Below, one piece after another: positions 47,945 to 56,642 of a DNA stretch of 64,000 nt. Within the stretch, counting starts at the first letter, position 1; each line of letters begins with the position of its first letter. Source of the stretch: Pseudooceanicola sediminis (GTDB lineage: Bacteria; Pseudomonadota; Alphaproteobacteria; Rhodobacterales; Rhodobacteraceae); assembly GCF_003575965.1 (NCBI RefSeq), contig NZ_QWJJ01000008.1, positions 1-64,000 of the forward strand, written 5' to 3'. Below the pieces are notes generated by a model. That model made no database searches and was not told where the DNA came from. It worked only from the letters and a program-made list of their open reading frames with translations. Both the position numbers and the translations under genes were made by a program.

Positions 47945-49249
47945 TCATTCAGCCGCCTTGATCGCGCCGGGGTTATTCGGATGGCTGGTCCAGTTGGCAT
48001 AAGGTTTGACGATTTCCCCGGTACGCTCGTCCAACGCGCCCATTTCCAGCTCGACCATCTCGATACAGCCCTCGACAGGGCAGACATTAACGCAAAGGTT
48101 GCACGCCACGCATTCGTCATCCTTTACCGTGAACACCCGATCAATGGACATGTCGATCGCCTGGTGGCTTGTATCCTCGCAGGCGGCATAGCAGCGGCCG
48201 CAGGAAATGCAGGCATCCTGGTCAATTCTGGCCTTGGTCACGTAATTCAGGTTCAGATATTGCCAATCCGTCACATTGGGCACCGCCATGCCGACAAAAT
48301 CCGACGTCTTCTCATATCCCTTTTCATCCATCCATTGGCTCAGACCCGAGATCATCTCCTGAACCACCTTGAAGCCATAGGTCATTGCAGCGGTGCACAC
48401 CTGTACATTGCCCGCGCCAAGCGCCATGAATTCCGCCGCGTCCCGCCATGTCGTGATACCGCCGATGGCACTGATCGGCTTGCCATTGGTTTCGGGATCA
48501 CGGGCGATTTCCGCGCACATGTTCATCGCGATCGGCTTGACCGCCGGTCCGCAATACCCGCCATGCGTGCCCTTGCCGTCAATCATCGGCTCCGGGCTCA
48601 TCGCATCCAGATTGACGCTGGTGATTGAATTGATGGTGTTGATCAGGCTCACCGCATCGGCATTGCCCTTGAACGCAGCACGGGCAGGCTGGCGAATATC
48701 GGTGATATTCGGTGTCAGCTTCACGATGACCGGCTTGGAATAGTACATCTTGCACCATTCCGTCACCATGGTGATGTATTCCGGCACCTGCCCGACAGCC
48801 GACCCCATGCCACGTTCGGCCATCCCGTGCGGACATCCGAAGTTCAGCTCGATCCCGTCCGCCCCGGTCGCTTCGACCAGCGGCAGGATGGCTTTCCATG
48901 CCTCTTCCTCGCAGGGCACCATGATCGACACGATCAGCGCCCGATCGGGATAGTCCTTCTTGACGCGCGTGATCTCCTCTAGATTGCGATGCAGATCGCG
49001 GTCCGTGATCAGTTCGATGTTGTTCAACCCGAGCAGCCGGCGGTCGGCACCGAAAATCGCGCCGTAGCGTGGCCCGTTCACGTTCACGACCGGCTGACCT
49101 TCCATGCCGAGCGTCTTCCACACCACGCCACCCCACCCAGCCTCGAAGGCACGGCGCACGTTGTATTCCTTGTCGGTCGGCGGTGCAGAGGCCAGCCAAA
49201 AGGGGTTCGGGCTGGTAATGCCCAGAAAAGTTGTCGTCAGATCAGCCAT
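47945..49249 (-). CDS. preA: NAD-dependent dihydropyrimidine dehydrogenase subunit PreA
   Basis: A 434-residue FMN and Fe-S subunit. The N-terminal TIM barrel resembles dihydroorotate dehydrogenase, with NPFWLASAPPTDKEYNVRRAFEAGWGGVVWKTLG and ELNFGCPHGMAERGMGSAVGQ, which holds the catalytic region. The C-terminus carries two 4Fe-4S clusters, CISCGRCYAAC and CVACNLCVNVC. It reduces uracil and thymine to dihydropyrimidines with electrons from PreT. It follows preT after 66 bases on the same strand. Confidence 0.96.
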   Translation of the reverse strand: MADLTTTFLGITSPNPFWLASAPPTDKEYNVRRAFEAGWGGVVWKTLGMEGQPVVNVNGPRYGAIFGADRRLLGLNNIELITDRDLHRNLEEITRVKKDYPDRALIVSIMVPCEEEAWKAILPLVEATGADGIELNFGCPHGMAERGMGSAVGQVPEYITMVTEWCKMYYSKPVIVKLTPNITDIRQPARAAFKGNADAVSLINTINSITSVNLDAMSPEPMIDGKGTHGGYCGPAVKPIAMNMCAEIARDPETNGKPISAIGGITTWRDAAEFMALGAGNVQVCTAAMTYGFKVVQEMISGLSQWMDEKGYEKTSDFVGMAVPNVTDWQYLNLNYVTKARIDQDACISCGRCYAACEDTSHQAIDMSIDRVFTVKDDECVACNLCVNVCPVEGCIEMVELEMGALDERTGEIVKPYANWTSHPNNPGAIKAAE

Positions 49250-49315
49250 ATCACGTCTCCCTGCGTAGGGCGGCCGGGCATGCCCGAAACCACCTTTGCG
49301 TGGGGGGCTCGCGCC

Positions 49316-50650
49316 CTACCCCATCAATGCCTTGTGAATATCCTCGGCCGCATCGCGCCCTTCGGCCACGGCGGTCACCGTCAGGTCCTCGCCACCCAGG
49401 GCACAGTCCCCCCCGGCCCAGACGCCCTTAACCGAGGTACGCCCGCCCCCCGTCACCACGATCTTGCCCCGGGTGATTTCCAGCCCCTCGGGCGCGCCCT
49501 GCAACGTCTGGCCAATGGCCTTGAACACCTGGTCCGCCACCAGCCGCACCGTCTCGCCGGTGCCGGTCAGACGGCCATCCACGTCCTGCGTATACTCCAG
49601 CTCGACCTCGCTGGCCGCGCCGTTGCCGTGCACGGCAACCGGCATCACGTTGGTCATGATCCGCACGCCCTTGGACGCCGCAAGATCCTGTTCAAACTGC
49701 GATGCCCCCATGCGGTCGGCTCCGCGCCGATAGGCCACGGTAACGCTCTCCGCGCCCAGCAGCCGCGACTGGACGGCGGCGTCGATCGCCGTCATCCCGC
49801 CACCGATCACCACGACGCGACGCCCCACCGGCAGCGTCGCCAGATCCTCCGCCTGCCGCAACTCGGCAATGAAGGAAACAGCGTCGACAACCCCGTCCTT
49901 CTCCGCACCCGCGACCGACAAGGCATTGACCCCCGCCAGGCCAATCCCGAGGAAAACGGCATCATGGTCCTGTTTCAGCTGCTCCAGGCTCAGTCCGGCG
50001 CCCAGCGATCTGCCGGTTTCCACGGTGATCCCGCCGATCCCCAGCAGCCAGGCGACCTCGCGCGCGGCGAAATCCTCGGTCGATTTGTAGGCGGCGATAC
50101 CGAATTCGTTCAGGCCGCCCGCCTTGGCGCGGGCGTCATACATGACCACGTCATGCCCCTTCATCGCCAGGCGGTGCGCGCAGGCCAGGCCCGCAGGACC
50201 AGCCCCCACAACCGCCACGCGCTTGCCGGTTTCGGCGGCGCGGGCAAAGGGGTGCGAATTGCGCGCCATCAGCGTGTCCGTCGCGTACCTTTGCAGACGA
50301 CCGATCTCGACCGGCTGACCCTCTGCCGTTTCGCGCACGCAGACCTCCTCGCACAGCGTCTCGGTCGGGCAGACCCGCGCGCACATCCCGCCAAGGATGT
50401 TCTGTTCCAGGATCGTCCTTGCCGCCGCTTCGGGCGTACCGGTCATGATCTGGCGGATGAACAACGGAATGTCGATCGAGGTCGGACAGGCCGTCATGCA
50501 CGGGGCGTCGTGGCAGAAATAGCAGCGGTCCGCTGCAACATGCGCCTCATGCGGCGTCAGCGGCGGATGCAGGTCCTGAAAATTCACGTCCAGATTTTCG
50601 CCCGGCAGGCGCCCCGGCTGGATACCCGGTGTCATTGTCGTGTTGCTCAT
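49316..50650 (-). CDS. preT: NAD-dependent dihydropyrimidine dehydrogenase subunit PreT
   Basis: A 444-residue FAD and Fe-S oxidoreductase. The N-terminal cysteine clusters are CYFCHDAPCMTACPTSIDI and GGMCARVCPTETLCEEVC. They are followed by the FAD-binding VAVVGAGPAGLACAHRLAMKGHDV and the NAD(P)-binding VVVIGGGMTAIDAAVQSRLLG, as in the glutamate synthase small subunit. It supplies electrons to PreA. The start at 50650 has GGGAGG seven bases upstream; longer frames run through the promoter region. A RutR-like site lies 55 bases upstream. Confidence 0.95.
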   Translation of the reverse strand: MSNTTMTPGIQPGRLPGENLDVNFQDLHPPLTPHEAHVAADRCYFCHDAPCMTACPTSIDIPLFIRQIMTGTPEAAARTILEQNILGGMCARVCPTETLCEEVCVRETAEGQPVEIGRLQRYATDTLMARNSHPFARAAETGKRVAVVGAGPAGLACAHRLAMKGHDVVMYDARAKAGGLNEFGIAAYKSTEDFAAREVAWLLGIGGITVETGRSLGAGLSLEQLKQDHDAVFLGIGLAGVNALSVAGAEKDGVVDAVSFIAELRQAEDLATLPVGRRVVVIGGGMTAIDAAVQSRLLGAESVTVAYRRGADRMGASQFEQDLAASKGVRIMTNVMPVAVHGNGAASEVELEYTQDVDGRLTGTGETVRLVADQVFKAIGQTLQGAPEGLEITRGKIVVTGGGRTSVKGVWAGGDCALGGEDLTVTAVAEGRDAAEDIHKALMG

Positions 50651-50704
50651 CCTGGGGCCTCCCGTTGAGATCCTTGGTAGAGCCAGCGTGGCATGTTTCA
50701 ATTT

Positions 50705-50720
50705 TTTATCAAATGGTAAA
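50705..50720. promoter_or_regulatory. RutR-like operator before preT-preA
   Basis: TTTATCA-AA-TGGTAAA is an imperfect palindrome that matches TTGACCA-NN-TGGTCAA in 11 of 14 fixed positions. It is weaker than the site at 46425 but placed correctly, 55 bases before the preT start. Confidence 0.45.
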
Positions 50721-50869
50721 TTTTCTACGCGGACATTATTTTTCAAATGGCCCCGCATCTGCGCAAAATTCAATCGCCCCGCCGTACGACCGGATGCACC
50801 GCACGTGCAAACCGACCGTCCGAACCAACAGCCCCCCTGACAGACCTGCAAACAGCAGGCCCCTGCGCA

Positions 50870-50892
50870 TAAAAAAAGAGGCCCCTGGCCCC
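50870..50892 (-). terminator. Terminator of the hns-like gene
   Basis: Read on the minus strand, GGGGCC-AGG-GGCCTC forms a six-pair stem (one G-T pair) followed by seven T residues and then AT. It lies 71 bases after the hns-like stop. Confidence 0.75.
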
Positions 50893-50962
50893 TTCATCGG
50901 TCTCACTCGCGGCGGTCTGGCCGGGCTCCATGAACGCATGGTGGCCCGACCGTACCGGACGA

Positions 50963-51286
50963 TTATTTCACGATCAGAAACTGATCCAGGGACTCGCCCC
51001 GCGCAATCGCATCCTTGATCCAGCTCGGCTGGCGGCCACGGCCGCTCCACGTCTGGGTCAGGTCTTCGGTATTGCGGTATTTCGGCGGATTCACTTTCGG
51101 CTTACGGCTACCGTGGTTCCCCGTCAGGTCGGACAGGGAAAATCCCATTTCCGCGGCCTTGGCTTCAAGTTCGGCAATTGCCGCTTTGCGCTGACGGTCT
51201 TCGTAGGTCTTGATGGCAGTGTTCACCTGCACTTGCAACTTTTTCAGATCCGCCAGTGCCATGGCGTCCAGATCTAAATCTAACAT
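50963..51286 (-). CDS. H-NS family (HvrA-like) nucleoid protein
   Basis: A 107-residue nucleoid-associated regulator. The N-terminal helical oligomerisation part is LDLDLDAMALADLKKLQVQVNTAIKTYEDRQRKAAIAELEAKAAEMG. The C-terminal DNA-binding motif KYRNTEDLTQTWSGRGRQPSWIKDAI matches the H-NS/HvrA consensus. In photosynthetic Rhodobacterales HvrA modulates photosynthesis and nitrogen genes; here no such genes are nearby. ATG at 51286 gives a good distance from GAGG; an ATG at 51292 is possible. It is a single-gene unit with its own terminator. Confidence 0.92.
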   Translation of the reverse strand: MLDLDLDAMALADLKKLQVQVNTAIKTYEDRQRKAAIAELEAKAAEMGFSLSDLTGNHGSRKPKVNPPKYRNTEDLTQTWSGRGRQPSWIKDAIARGESLDQFLIVK

Positions 51287-51476
51287 TTTCATTGTCCTCA
51301 TACACTCAGAAACGGAGTGGCCATTTCTGAAAACGACCTTTAAGACGATTTATTCATCATTGGCAATAGAGCAGAAATAATCAAGATTTGGTTAATCCGA
51401 AATTTATTGTGCTTGAGCGAACATCCGCCAGATCATCACGCCGATGTCTAAAGATGACGCTATTGGGCATCCGTAC

Positions 51477-51510
51477 AAAATGAAAAGACCGGACACCTTT
51501 CGATGTCCGG
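51477..51510 (-). terminator. Terminator of trpE(G)
   Basis: On the minus strand CCGGACA and TGTCCGG pair around an eight-base loop, followed by TCTTTTCATTTT. It lies 32 bases after the trpE(G) stop codon. Confidence 0.8.
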
Positions 51511-51542
51511 CCTGTCCAGCATTCAATTGCAGATTGAACGGG

Positions 51543-53720
51543 CTACTCGCCTGCCATTGCCTTTGCCCCTGTATTGACGCCAAGGCGCGCCACCACGTTT
51601 TCAATCATTCGCATTCCTGCGTCCTGGCCCAGAGACATGATTGACTCGGGGTGAAACTGCACGGCTGCAATTGGCAGGTCGCGATGTTCTATTCCCATGA
51701 CGATACCATCCGAAGTGCTGGCCGTAATAGCCATCTCCTGCGGCAGGCTTTCCACGGATACATGCAGGGAATGATATCTTCCAATCGTGATCTGCGACTC
51801 CAGCCCGGCAAAGACCTCGCCCGGATTGGTGATTGAAATGCGCGACGGTTTGCCATGAACCGGGTCGTCCAGCTGCCGCAACTCGCCCCCGAAATATTCC
51901 GAAATCGCCTGCAGGCCGAGGCAGACGCCGAACAAGGCCAACCCACGGTCCAGCGTCTTGCGGATCGTGGCCGCGCAATCGAAATCCGACGGGTTGCCCG
52001 GCCCCGGCGACAGCACGACCAGATCCGGGCGGAACTGGTCGAAAACCGCATCGGCAACGGGGCTGCGGGTCGTCAGAACCTCGGCCCCTGTCTGGCGAAA
52101 GTAGTTGGCCAGCGTATGCACAAAGGAATCTTCGTGATCGACCAGCAGCAATCGCCGCCCCTTGCCGGACGGCAGGCGGGTGCCGTCCCCGCCCCCGCTG
52201 TTGCTGCGCATGTCGCCGCGAATGGCGGCCCGCATGGCGCTGGCCTTCAGCTCGGTCTCGGCCTCTTCCTCGTCCGGGTCGCTGTCGTTCAGCAGGGTCG
52301 CACCGGCGCGCACCTCGGCAACACCGTTCTTGATGCGAATGGTGCGCAGCGTCAGGCCGGTGTTCATGCCACCGTCGAACTGGATCGCCCCGACCGCGCC
52401 GCCATACCAGAACCGCGTGCTCTTTTCGTGCTTTTCGATGAACCGCATCGCCCACAGCTTCGGCGCGCCAGTGACCGTCACGGCCCAGGCGTGCGACAGG
52501 AAGGCGTCAAAGGCATCCATTCCCTCGCGCAGACGCCCCTCGATATGGTCGACCGTATGGATCAGGCGCGAATACATCTCGATCTGGCGCCGCCCGATCA
52601 CGCGCACGCTGCCGGGTTCGCACACCCGGCTCTTGTCGTTGCGATCCACGTCCGAACACATCGTCAGCTCTGATTCGTCCTTTTTGGACTGCAACAGCTT
52701 CAGGATCTGCTCGCTGTCCTCGATCGCGTCCCGGCCCCGCTTGATGGTGCCGGAAATCGGGCAGGTCTCGACCCGCCGTCCCGTCACCCGCACGAACATC
52801 TCGGGGCTGGCGCCCACCAGGTACTCCTGTTCGCCAAGGTTCATGATGAACCCGAAAGGGGCCGGATTGATCTTTTTCAACCGCTCGAAAATGGCCGAAG
52901 GGCTGTCCTTGCACGGCTCGTAGAACACCTGCCCCGGCACCACCTCGAACAGGTCGCCGCGGCGAAAGCTTTCCTTGGCGCGGGTGACAAGCTGGGCGTA
53001 TTCGCCGGGGTTGTGATCCCCGCGCGGCAGATCCTCGCGTCCCCGCTGGAACGGTTCGGCCACGCTGCCGCCACGCGCGCCCTCGGTGCTCAGCCCATCC
53101 TTGGCGAACTCGTACCGGTACCGCATGGCCGAGGTCGAATAATGGTCCCCGACCAGGATGTCATCTGCTAGGAACAGCACCAGGTCGCGCTGATCGGCAG
53201 GGCGTTCCAGGGTGAATTCGATCGGCTCGAACTGGAACGCCAGGTCATAGCCAAACGCGCCGTACAACCCGAGGTGCCCGTCTTCGTCGGTGAAAAACAG
53301 CGCCACGATGGCCCGCAATACGGAAAACACCGACGGTGCGCGCGACCGCTCTTCCTCGTTGTACACCCGGTCGGGCTGGCGGATGTCCAGCGTGATGGTG
53401 GTCTGCGAAACCTCGGCCCCGGCGACCGCGTCCAGCGCGGTGACCGTCGGCGCGATCATCTGCAACAGAACTTCGCCGCGCCCGTTCAGCGCCCGCAGCT
53501 TCATCTTGCGACCACGGCTTTCGATCATCACCGGCGGCTCGGCAAAGCCGAAATCCCACCGGGTATAGCGGCCGGGATATTCGTAGTTCGAAGTCAACAG
53601 CACCCCGCGGTGCGAATCCAATTGTACCGCCAGCGCATCGGTGTCGGTCATGTAGGTCGCGGGCAGTTCGCGGCGGGTGACGGTCACACCCCCCTTGGTC
53701 TGGAAAGTGAGGTCGGTCAT
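51543..53720 (-). CDS. trpE(G): Fused anthranilate synthase, components I and II
   Basis: A 725-residue fusion that makes anthranilate from chorismate and glutamine, the first step of tryptophan synthesis. Residues 1 to about 510 are Trp[16 protein letters not shown]-type feedback region, [30 protein letters not shown] and [19 protein letters not shown]. From about 525 the TrpG glutaminase follows, with [30 protein letters not shown] (nucleophile Cys) and QFHPESIMS (His). Length and order match the TrpE(G) of rhizobia. A Trp-rich leader ORF lies 87 bases upstream. Confidence 0.95.
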   Translation of the reverse strand: MTDLTFQTKGGVTVTRRELPATYMTDTDALAVQLDSHRGVLLTSNYEYPGRYTRWDFGFAEPPVMIESRGRKMKLRALNGRGEVLLQMIAPTVTALDAVAGAEVSQTTITLDIRQPDRVYNEEERSRAPSVFSVLRAIVALFFTDEDGHLGLYGAFGYDLAFQFEPIEFTLERPADQRDLVLFLADDILVGDHYSTSAMRYRYEFAKDGLSTEGARGGSVAEPFQRGREDLPRGDHNPGEYAQLVTRAKESFRRGDLFEVVPGQVFYEPCKDSPSAIFERLKKINPAPFGFIMNLGEQEYLVGASPEMFVRVTGRRVETCPISGTIKRGRDAIEDSEQILKLLQSKKDESELTMCSDVDRNDKSRVCEPGSVRVIGRRQIEMYSRLIHTVDHIEGRLREGMDAFDAFLSHAWAVTVTGAPKLWAMRFIEKHEKSTRFWYGGAVGAIQFDGGMNTGLTLRTIRIKNGVAEVRAGATLLNDSDPDEEEAETELKASAMRAAIRGDMRSNSGGGDGTRLPSGKGRRLLLVDHEDSFVHTLANYFRQTGAEVLTTRSPVADAVFDQFRPDLVVLSPGPGNPSDFDCAATIRKTLDRGLALFGVCLGLQAISEYFGGELRQLDDPVHGKPSRISITNPGEVFAGLESQITIGRYHSLHVSVESLPQEMAITASTSDGIVMGIEHRDLPIAAVQFHPESIMSLGQDAGMRMIENVVARLGVNTGAKAMAGE

Positions 53721-53796
53721 CGGGAATACATCTCTGTGCAGGGGCGGCGCGCGGACAAGGGCGTCAGACCGCTTTGGCAATGGAATGGGGTCAGTG

Positions 53797-53819
53797 CGGC
53801 GATGGCCTTACCATCGCCG
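53797..53819 (-). promoter_or_regulatory. Hairpin overlapping the end of the trp leader ORF
   Basis: CGGCGATGG and CCATCGCCG form a perfect nine-pair stem with a five-base loop. It includes the last Trp codon and the stop of the leader ORF, so a ribosome at that point would open it. TGGCAA within the leader ORF can also pair with TTGCCA about 70 bases downstream, giving an alternative fold. I saw no U-rich terminator before trpE(G). Confidence 0.5.
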
Positions 53820-53855
53820 GGAAAACGGCCAGCTTTGCCATCGTTTCCCGCTCAT
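53808..53855 (-). CDS. trpL: Putative tryptophan leader peptide
   Basis: A 15-residue ORF, MSGKRWQSWPFSRRW, with three Trp codons, ending 87 bases before the trpE(G) start. A GAAGGG site lies six bases before its ATG. Rhizobia have a Trp-rich trpL before trpE(G); in this case the Trp codons are spread rather than consecutive. The position, the Trp content and the overlapping hairpin support attenuation, but this is a prediction. Confidence 0.5.
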   Translation of the reverse strand: MSGKRWQSWPFSRRW

Positions 53856-54041
53856 TCCGTGCCCTTCTTTCGTCCTGCCTGCCCGATCGTGCCGGGCAAC
53901 ATGACTTAGCAATGAAAATCGACCCTGTAAATCCGTCCTTGGGCGCCGCCTGTCAAGCACTCTTGCAACACCGCCTCGCCTTGCGCCCGGCCCGATCCCG
54001 GGCCTAGTTTGCCCGGAACGCAAGACAACAGGAAATGCCCG

Positions 54042-55106
54042 ATGACCGAAGTGACCCAGACCCCGCCCGCCGACCTGCCCGACCTGCCCGACCTGCCCGA
54101 CCGCCCCCTGTCGATCTGCGTCGTCGGGGCCGGGGCGATCGGCGGCGCCATCGCCGCCCAGCTTGCCGCGGCCCCGCCCGAAGCCGGGATCGGCGCGGTC
54201 TCCGTCGTCGCGCGCGGTGCGCATCTTGCGGCCATCCAGGCGCAGGGCCTGCGCCTCAGAACCACCTCTGCCCCCGACATTCGCACCTTTCAGGTGACCG
54301 CCACAGACGACCCCGACAGCCTGCCCGCGCAGGACGTGATCATCACCGCACTGAAGGGGCACCAGATACCGCCCATGGCAGATCAGCTCGCTCGGCTGCT
54401 CGCGCCCCATGGCCGCATCCTCAGCGTCGTCAATGGCCTGCCCTGGTGGTACCCGATCAGCGATGGCAACGGCGGCACCCGCGGCGCGGACGAGGTCGAC
54501 CCGGGCGGGGCCTTGTGGTCTGCCATCGGGCCGGCGCGGGCCATCGGCGCCATCGCCTTTTTCAGCGCCTTTGTCGAGGAACCAGGTCTTATCAACGTCA
54601 ACAACGAAGGCTACATCGACCTTGGCCGCCTGCCCGGCCAGGACACGCGCGACGTGCTGCGGATGGCCGAGGTGATGCAAGCCGCCGGTCTGTCGATCCG
54701 CCGCACCCAGCCATTCCAGAATGCACTGTGGAACAAGATCATGGGCAACGCGGCGCTGAATTCGGTCTGCGCCGTTTCGCAGACGCCGGTGCACAAGGCG
54801 CTGGCCGATCCGGTGCTGATGCAGTTCGTCGTCGCGATCATGCACGAGGTACAGGCCGTCGGGCTGGCCGAACAGGTCGTATTCCCGACCTCACCCGAAC
54901 AGCGCGCACAGGCGGCGCGGGAAAAGCTGCGGATCAAGCCGTCGACCCTGCAAGACCTCGAAGCCGGCCGCCCGATGGAGATCGAGCCTATCTTCGGCGC
55001 CGCCCTTGCGGTGGCGCGTTCGCATGGGCTGGGATGCCCCAACCTCGCGCTGGTCACCGCCATGCTGCGCGCCATTGACCGCACCCGTTTCGGCGATCCC
55101 GCCTGA
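54042..55106 (+). CDS. Ketopantoate reductase family (ApbA/PanE-like) protein
   Basis: A 354-residue NAD(P)-dependent oxidoreductase. It has the Rossmann motif ICVVGAGAIGGAIAAQLAA near residue 26, FQNALWNKIMGNAALNSVCAVSQTP for the substrate Lys and Asn region, and a C-terminal helical domain. Residues about 10-20 encode LPDLPDLPDRP from a 9-base tandem repeat in the DNA (three units), an odd addition before the fold. The role may be pantothenate synthesis or reduction of another 2-keto acid. It stands alone, divergent from trpE(G). The start has AGGAA upstream. Confidence 0.87.
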   Translation: MTEVTQTPPADLPDLPDLPDRPLSICVVGAGAIGGAIAAQLAAAPPEAGIGAVSVVARGAHLAAIQAQGLRLRTTSAPDIRTFQVTATDDPDSLPAQDVIITALKGHQIPPMADQLARLLAPHGRILSVVNGLPWWYPISDGNGGTRGADEVDPGGALWSAIGPARAIGAIAFFSAFVEEPGLINVNNEGYIDLGRLPGQDTRDVLRMAEVMQAAGLSIRRTQPFQNALWNKIMGNAALNSVCAVSQTPVHKALADPVLMQFVVAIMHEVQAVGLAEQVVFPTSPEQRAQAAREKLRIKPSTLQDLEAGRPMEIEPIFGAALAVARSHGLGCPNLALVTAMLRAIDRTRFGDPA

Positions 55107-55201
55107 TCACCCAAGTGGCCCGCAGCAGCGGGCCACCCCACACGCAGGCAGGCGCAGGCCCGTCAGATGAGCGGCGGGCCCCCGACAGGCACCTGCACGG
55201 C

Positions 55202-55780
55202 TCAGCGCAGACCATCGCCCTTGGAAATCTGATCGACCGTCAGCCCGCCGACACGCGCGTGGATGCGCCCGCCGCGCGACATCGCCAGCGCGAACAACAG
55301 CTCGTCGGCTTTCGGGCCGTCAGGCAGCCCCACCTCCATCGCGTCGAAGTGGCTGCGCACATAGGCCGCGTTGATATGGCCCAGCGGAATGTCGATCCGC
55401 GTGCCCGGCCCGCCCTGCTTCATCGACGACGGCACGATGGCCAGCGCCTCGCCCAGCCGTTCGCGCATCGAATACCCCCCCGGCACGTGCCACAGCGCGG
55501 TATGCTCCAGCTCTCCGGCCTCGCCGCACATGGCCGCCTTGCCGTAACCGTCGATCCCCTCGATCCCGCCCATGGCCGCAATCAGCTTGTCGGTCATCTC
55601 CAGGCCCAGCGGTTTCAGGTCGTCCATCGCGCTGGCAATATCCTCGACATAGCCGCCCGCAAAAGGGTTTTTGACCAGCGCCACGATGGCACCGCGCTGC
55701 CGCGCAGGCCCGCTCGGGCCACCGTCATGGGCAATCTCTTCCAGGAAAATCATCGTCTTGCGCAGGGTGAATTCAGCCAT
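55202..55780 (-). CDS. DUF1185 (amino acid synthesis family) protein
   Basis: A 192-residue protein of the DUF1185/AA_synth family. Features are LRKTMIFLEEIAHDGGPSGPARQRGAIVALVKNPFAGGYVEDIASAM, GIEGIDGYGKAAMCGEAGELEHTALWHVPGG and RIDIPLGHINAAYVRSHFDAMEV. No reaction has been assigned to this family to my knowledge. Its start overlaps the end of the UPF0280 gene by eight bases. It completes a three-gene operon with the 6-hydroxynicotinate-reductase-like protein. Confidence 0.88.
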   Translation of the reverse strand: MAEFTLRKTMIFLEEIAHDGGPSGPARQRGAIVALVKNPFAGGYVEDIASAMDDLKPLGLEMTDKLIAAMGGIEGIDGYGKAAMCGEAGELEHTALWHVPGGYSMRERLGEALAIVPSSMKQGGPGTRIDIPLGHINAAYVRSHFDAMEVGLPDGPKADELLFALAMSRGGRIHARVGGLTVDQISKGDGLR

Positions 55781-56642
55781 GCCGCTCCTCCAGTTTCATT
55801 TTTTCATCCGTTATCAGATCGCGCGCGCCAACCTGCCGCGATTGCCCCTGCAACGCCAGGTGCACCGGCCCGATCACCCCGCGCGCCTGCAACTCCGCCG
55901 CATGAGAGGCACCGCGCGCCAGCGCCAGCGCCACCTCGGCCTCGCTCAGGGGATCCAGGCCCACCGTCACCAGACGCGCGCCCAGGTCACTGTCGGGCGA
56001 CAGCGCGTCGGCGGGGCGGCGATGCACTGCGGGATGGCCCGGCAGATCGACGCGATTGGCGATCATCGTCGCCGCCGCGTCGGCCACCGCGGCGCCGCGC
56101 GCCAGCACCGTCACCGCATCCGCGATGCCCAGCGAATGACTGCGCCCCCCCCGACCGGATGTCGCGCAGCCCCGCCACGGGGCAGAGGCCGGCACCGCGA
56201 TCACGCCGCCCGCCATCGCCAGCCGCATCTCTTCGTCTCCGCCGACCTGCCAGGCAATATCCCCGCCGTTGTTCACCCACAGCTTGGCGCCCGGCGCGAC
56301 AGCGGCCATGGCCCCCAGAACCTCCTCGGCCACGGCGCCGGCCACCGCCGCCATCGGCGTGATGAAATCGGGCGCATGGGGGGCAACCGCACGCGCCATG
56401 CGCTGCGCCACCACGCCCTGCGGCTGGCCACCCTGGCGGCGCAGCTCGGCCAGTTCCGCCACCAGATCTTCCAGTAGGCCGTCGAAACGCCGGACCGCCG
56501 CCGCATGGGCCACAGGTCGCACATCCACCTCCGCCCAGAGGATCAGGTCGATCGGCCCCGCCTGCAAATGCAGCCGCGCGCCATCGGGCAGCATCGCCGC
56601 CCGCGCCACGCCCGAGCGCATCTGCGGCAGCGCCTCGATCAC
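55773..56642 (-). CDS. UPF0280 family (ApbE-superfamily) protein
   Basis: A 289-residue protein of the UPF0280 family, which belongs to the ApbE-like superfamily. It shows PDFITPMAAVAGAVAEEVLGAM and LWVNNGGDIAWQVGG, equivalent to the GGD region of ApbE flavin transferases, and SLGIADAVTVLARGAAVADAAATMIANRV. The start is a GTG at 56642 inside a GTGA overlap with the upstream gene, so the two are translationally coupled. ApbE proteins attach FMN to target proteins; a similar role on the adjacent reductase is an inference. Confidence 0.88.
   Translation of the reverse strand: MIEALPQMRSGVARAAMLPDGARLHLQAGPIDLILWAEVDVRPVAHAAAVRRFDGLLEDLVAELAELRRQGGQPQGVVAQRMARAVAPHAPDFITPMAAVAGAVAEEVLGAMAAVAPGAKLWVNNGGDIAWQVGGDEEMRLAMAGGVIAVPASAPWRGCATSGRGGRSHSLGIADAVTVLARGAAVADAAATMIANRVDLPGHPAVHRRPADALSPDSDLGARLVTVGLDPLSEAEVALALARGASHAAELQARGVIGPVHLALQGQSRQVGARDLITDEKMKLEERHG

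Larger units (their letters stand above)
50651..50962. other. Intergenic region between hns-like gene and preT
   Basis: About 310 bases. From right to left it holds the hns-like terminator (50870-50892), then the preT promoter region with a RutR-like site at 50705-50720. No gene is evident. Confidence 0.5.

Noticed and set aside
53721-53796. A rho-independent terminator between the trp leader ORF and trpE(G)
   Set aside because: No stable stem followed by T residues could be found, so transcription attenuation is not proven.
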